Positions 6,384 through 8,033 of a DNA stretch of 8,033 bases are shown piece by piece; within the stretch, counting starts at the first letter, position 1, and each line of letters starts with the position of its first letter. The notes beneath the pieces are model-generated. The model was not told where the DNA came from and ran no database searches. It saw only the letters and a list, made by a program, of their open reading frames with translations. A program made the position numbers and the translations under genes. The DNA comes from JAQBDA01 sp032124675 (GTDB lineage: Bacteria; Chloroflexota; Anaerolineae; Anaerolineales; UBA4823), in NCBI GenBank assembly GCA_032124675.1, contig JAQBDA010000248.1:1-8033 (forward strand), read 5' to 3'.

Positions 6384-6387
6384 CCTC
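6384..6387 (-). promoter_or_regulatory. Shine-Dalgarno that decides the DUF3179 start
   Basis: GAGG lies 6 nt before the ATG at 6377. The in-frame ATG at 6389 overlaps this site and has no Shine-Dalgarno of its own; starting at 6377 also gives a standard MKK lipoprotein signal. Confidence 0.6.
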
Positions 6388-6410
6388 ATTCCGTTTAATG
6401 CAATACCGCT

Positions 6411-6463
6411 AGTGTTCCGTCCAAGGTGATTGTTTAGGATCGTCTATCTAAACACGGAACACT
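6411..6463. repeat. Nested inverted repeat
   Basis: AGTGTTCCGT (6411-6420) and ACGGAACACT (6454-6463) are perfect 10-bp reverse complements. Inside them TGTTTAG (6431-6437) and CTAAACA (6448-6454) form a second 7-bp pair. Transcribed, they give a two-stage stem with an unpaired left side. It could be a mobile-element relic, an RNA structure or an upstream regulatory hairpin of the DUF3179 gene, whose ATG is 34 bp away. Confidence 0.6.
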
Positions 6464-6467
6464 TTAA

Positions 6468-6524
6468 GCTTTGTCCAGGCCTATGAGCGCTGATCTCAGA
6501 TACAGCTTTGAGCCTGGACAGAGC
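6468..6524. repeat. Inverted repeat with 13-bp arms
   Basis: GCTTTGTCCAGGC (6468-6480) and GCCTGGACAGAGC (6512-6524) pair over 13 positions, with one G-U wobble on the strand shown. The 31-nt inner part has only weak further pairing. CTAGTG (6409-6414) and CACTAG (6524-6529) bracket this and the previous repeat, so 6409-6529 may be one element. Confidence 0.6.
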
Positions 6525-6585
6525 ACTAGATAAGTATAGATTTGGAATATAGACGTGGCAGATGAGAAAAACCTTACCCGTTACA

Positions 6586-6641
6586 GCCGACAGCAGACCG
6601 CAGACAGCTGACCGCTGTTTGCTGACTGCCGACTGTCGGTT
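6586..6641. repeat. Degenerate 7-bp tandem repeat, unit about GCNGACN
   Basis: Successive units read gccgaca, gcagacc, gcagaca, gctgacc, gctgttt, gctgact, gccgact, gtcggtt. The ends CCGACAG (6587-6593) and CTGTCGG (6633-6639) are inverted copies. On the minus strand it translates into runs such as QSAVSKQRSAV, a pattern I know from non-coding low-complexity repeats in several bacterial phyla. Confidence 0.65.
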
Positions 6642-6663
6642 TCTGCAGATCATGAGCTAATGC

Positions 6664-6679
6664 ACTCTGCTGGCAGAGT
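6664..6679. repeat. Short palindrome downstream of the beta-helix gene
   Basis: ACTCTGC-tg-GCAGAGT is a 16-bp palindrome with 7-bp arms, 31 bp past the beta-helix stop. It could be a weak terminator for that gene (no T-run follows on the minus strand) or a protein-binding site. Confidence 0.4.
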
Positions 6680-6710
6680 TCTATAATCGGACGCTCAACC
6701 CAACCGATAA

Positions 6711-8033
6711 TTATTCCTTCCTTACCACCGGCAAAAACACCTGCAGATTCGTCGGCATGACCGTGATCGTGCCGGTCAGCACGGGCATGCCCTCCAGCAT
6801 GGCGTTGAGGGTGACCGTGTAGAGGGCGTAGTTGGTCAGCCCCGTCAAGGTGTAGAGGCGGGTGGGCTCGGGCAGGCCGCTGACCGGCGAGGGTGGGATG
6901 CCGGGCGGGCCATCGTAGCTGATCTGCCAGGTGCTGGTGACCGGCAGGGAGCCGATGACTTCCCAGCTCAGGTATATTGTCCAGTCGGCGGGGGCGCCGT
7001 GCATTTCCAGCCCGGTTGTCTGCGTGCAGGGCAGGCCTTCGAAGCGCCGCTTGGCAGGGATATCGTTCGTGTAACCGGCCACGTCAGGTCCGACCGGCGG
7101 CCAGGGCGTCTCCTGGCACCACCATTGCGGCGCTCCGCTGCGGTACAGCGAAGCGGGCAGGTCGTGATCGGGAATCGCCGGGTCCCACACAACGGAGTTG
7201 GTCACGTAATCGAAGTTGCCGTGGCGCAGCAGGGTGGCGGCAGGTCTGAGGTCCTCTACCCCGCTGCCGACTCCCAGGACATAGATAGCACGCTCATTCC
7301 AATCATTGTACGGCTGCCCGGGCAGCACCTCGTAGCGGTTGGACTTTCCGGCAGTCCCCAGCACGCTGCCGACCACATTCATGTAGGTGTCCTTGGCGGC
7401 GATCTCGACCGCGTTGTTGCGGGTGGTGATGGAGTCTTTCTGCCAGCCGAAAGACCTGGAGCGGAAGATCGTGTTGTGGCTGGACGAGCCGTGGATAATA
7501 TCGGCTTCGGCTTTGTAGCCGAAGTTCCCTTCCCACAGGTTCATCTTGGGGTGCGGGTTGTGGTTGATCGACGGGCTTGCGATCATCCACCAGGGATCGT
7601 CGAAAAGGATGTCGTGCAGGTAGTTGTAAGCTAGCACGTTGCCGGAAGCGCCGCCGCCGGTCATGATGCCCCCGCCGTCGATGGTGCTGAAGATATTGTT
7701 CTCGACCAGGTTGTTCGAGCTGTGCAGGTCGACGAACAGCCCGTAACCGCGGTCGCGCCCGTAGCCGTCGATGCCAACGTGAACGTAGCACTCCCTGATC
7801 TCGTTCTGCAGCGAATCGATGACCCACATCGCCCGCCGCTGGATGTTCACGATCTCGACATTCTTGACCCACGAGTACTGGGCACCATCCATCTCGATCA
7901 CGAACTCAACCTCAGGATCGTCCTGGGTCAGGGTCAGGTCTTCCAGCCCGGCGTAGCGGATCATGGCATCCGCATCCACCTGGTACGCCCACGGGTCGAG
8001 AGCGGTGTCATAGGTCCAGTGCAGCGGCAGGTT
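6711..8033 (-). CDS. Secreted right-handed parallel beta-helix protein with Fn3-like C-terminus, N-terminus missing
   Basis: The minus-strand frame is open from the right edge (8033) to TAA at 6713-6711, giving the last 440 residues. GTG at 7979 is internal: 18 more codons in frame (NLPLHWTYDTALDPWAYQ) lie to its right, so the true start is outside. The N-terminal two thirds show short Asn- and Gly-rich turns of a pectate-lyase-like beta-helix, for example NNLVENNIFSTIDGGG near 7725-7670 and SGNVLAYNYLHDI near 7650-7610. Then comes a conserved-looking closing block, LPASLYRSGAPQWW and PWPPVGPD (about 7170-7080). Residues encoded by about 7010-6740 look like a fibronectin-III-like domain (YLSWEV, LYTLTGLTNYALYTVTLNA). 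The protein ends NLQVFLPVVRKE. Beta-helix proteins of this kind often bind or cleave polysaccharides outside the cell; no catalytic residues could be fixed, so the substrate is open. Confidence 0.8.
   Translation of the reverse strand, partial: NLPLHWTYDTALDPWAYQVDADAMIRYAGLEDLTLTQDDPEVEFVIEMDGAQYSWVKNVEIVNIQRRAMWVIDSLQNEIRECYVHVGIDGYGRDRGYGLFVDLHSSNNLVENNIFSTIDGGGIMTGGGASGNVLAYNYLHDILFDDPWWMIASPSINHNPHPKMNLWEGNFGYKAEADIIHGSSSHNTIFRSRSFGWQKDSITTRNNAVEIAAKDTYMNVVGSVLGTAGKSNRYEVLPGQPYNDWNERAIYVLGVGSGVEDLRPAATLLRHGNFDYVTNSVVWDPAIPDHDLPASLYRSGAPQWWCQETPWPPVGPDVAGYTNDIPAKRRFEGLPCTQTTGLEMHGAPADWTIYLSWEVIGSLPVTSTWQISYDGPPGIPPSPVSGLPEPTRLYTLTGLTNYALYTVTLNAMLEGMPVLTGTITVMPTNLQVFLPVVRKE

Larger units (their letters stand above)
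6378..6710. other. Intergenic region rich in inverted and tandem repeats, no gene seen
   Basis: The 333 bp between the two minus-strand genes contain two large inverted repeats (6411-6463 and 6468-6524), a degenerate 7-bp tandem repeat (6586-6641) and a short palindrome (6664-6679), listed separately. A 69-codon minus-strand frame (6653-6444) runs through the repeats with no family features, and I do not call it. The promoter of the DUF3179 gene should lie just right of 6377, but I see no clear boxes. Confidence 0.6.

Noticed and set aside
6444..6653. 69-codon minus-strand frame
   Set aside because: It is made largely of the 7-bp repeat and inverted repeats; the SAV-rich translation is typical of non-coding repeats.
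6682..6687. TATAAT as a plus-strand promoter
   Set aside because: No -35 partner, and only the 3' end of a minus-strand gene follows.
6999..7634. 211-codon plus-strand frame
   Set aside because: Antisense to the beta-helix gene, with no recognisable domain.

Overview
The window looks like a piece of a Chloroflexota (Anaerolineae-like) chromosome. This is inferred from moderately GC-rich genes, a secreted beta-helix protein ending in a short LPVV-basic tail of a kind I associate with exported proteins of that phylum, a glutaredoxin-thioredoxin reductase fusion, and a degenerate 7-bp intergenic repeat. No rRNA, tRNA, CRISPR array or transposase gene is visible.

Left part (1-3845). A cation/proton antiporter gene runs off the left edge on the minus strand. 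Divergent from it, on the plus strand, lie a one-chain fusion of the S and E parts of a glutamate-mutase-like B12 enzyme (405-2054), an opine-dehydrogenase-family oxidoreductase (2116-3228) and a histidine-phosphatase-family enzyme (3285-3845). The first two have good Shine-Dalgarno sites and a 61-nt gap and probably form an operon. The mutase-like protein has altered cofactor and substrate residues, so its substrate is unknown; a mutase plus an opine-type dehydrogenase suggests an undescribed amino-acid conversion.

Middle (4011-6377). A glutaredoxin-thioredoxin reductase fusion (4011-5228) faces, tail to tail across a shared hairpin, a minus-strand DUF3179 lipoprotein gene (6377-5289). This gene is the main discovery candidate. 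Read normally it breaks at a TGA (6008-6006), but the frame is continuous across it, and the TGA stands exactly where the family has the first Cys of its CPLC motif. A perfect 7-bp hairpin with a 5-nt CGUGU loop begins 13 nt after the TGA, at the position and with the loop G expected of a bacterial SECIS element. The simplest reading is a selenocysteine-containing DUF3179 lipoprotein with a Sec-Pro-Leu-Cys redox motif. The protein also shows an internal duplication, with the Sec/Cys motif only in the first copy.

Right part (6378-8033). An intergenic region of about 330 bp holds two large inverted repeats, a run of about seven degenerate 7-bp units and a short palindrome, but no convincing gene. 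It is followed on the minus strand by the C-terminal 440 residues of a secreted right-handed parallel beta-helix protein that enters from the right edge.
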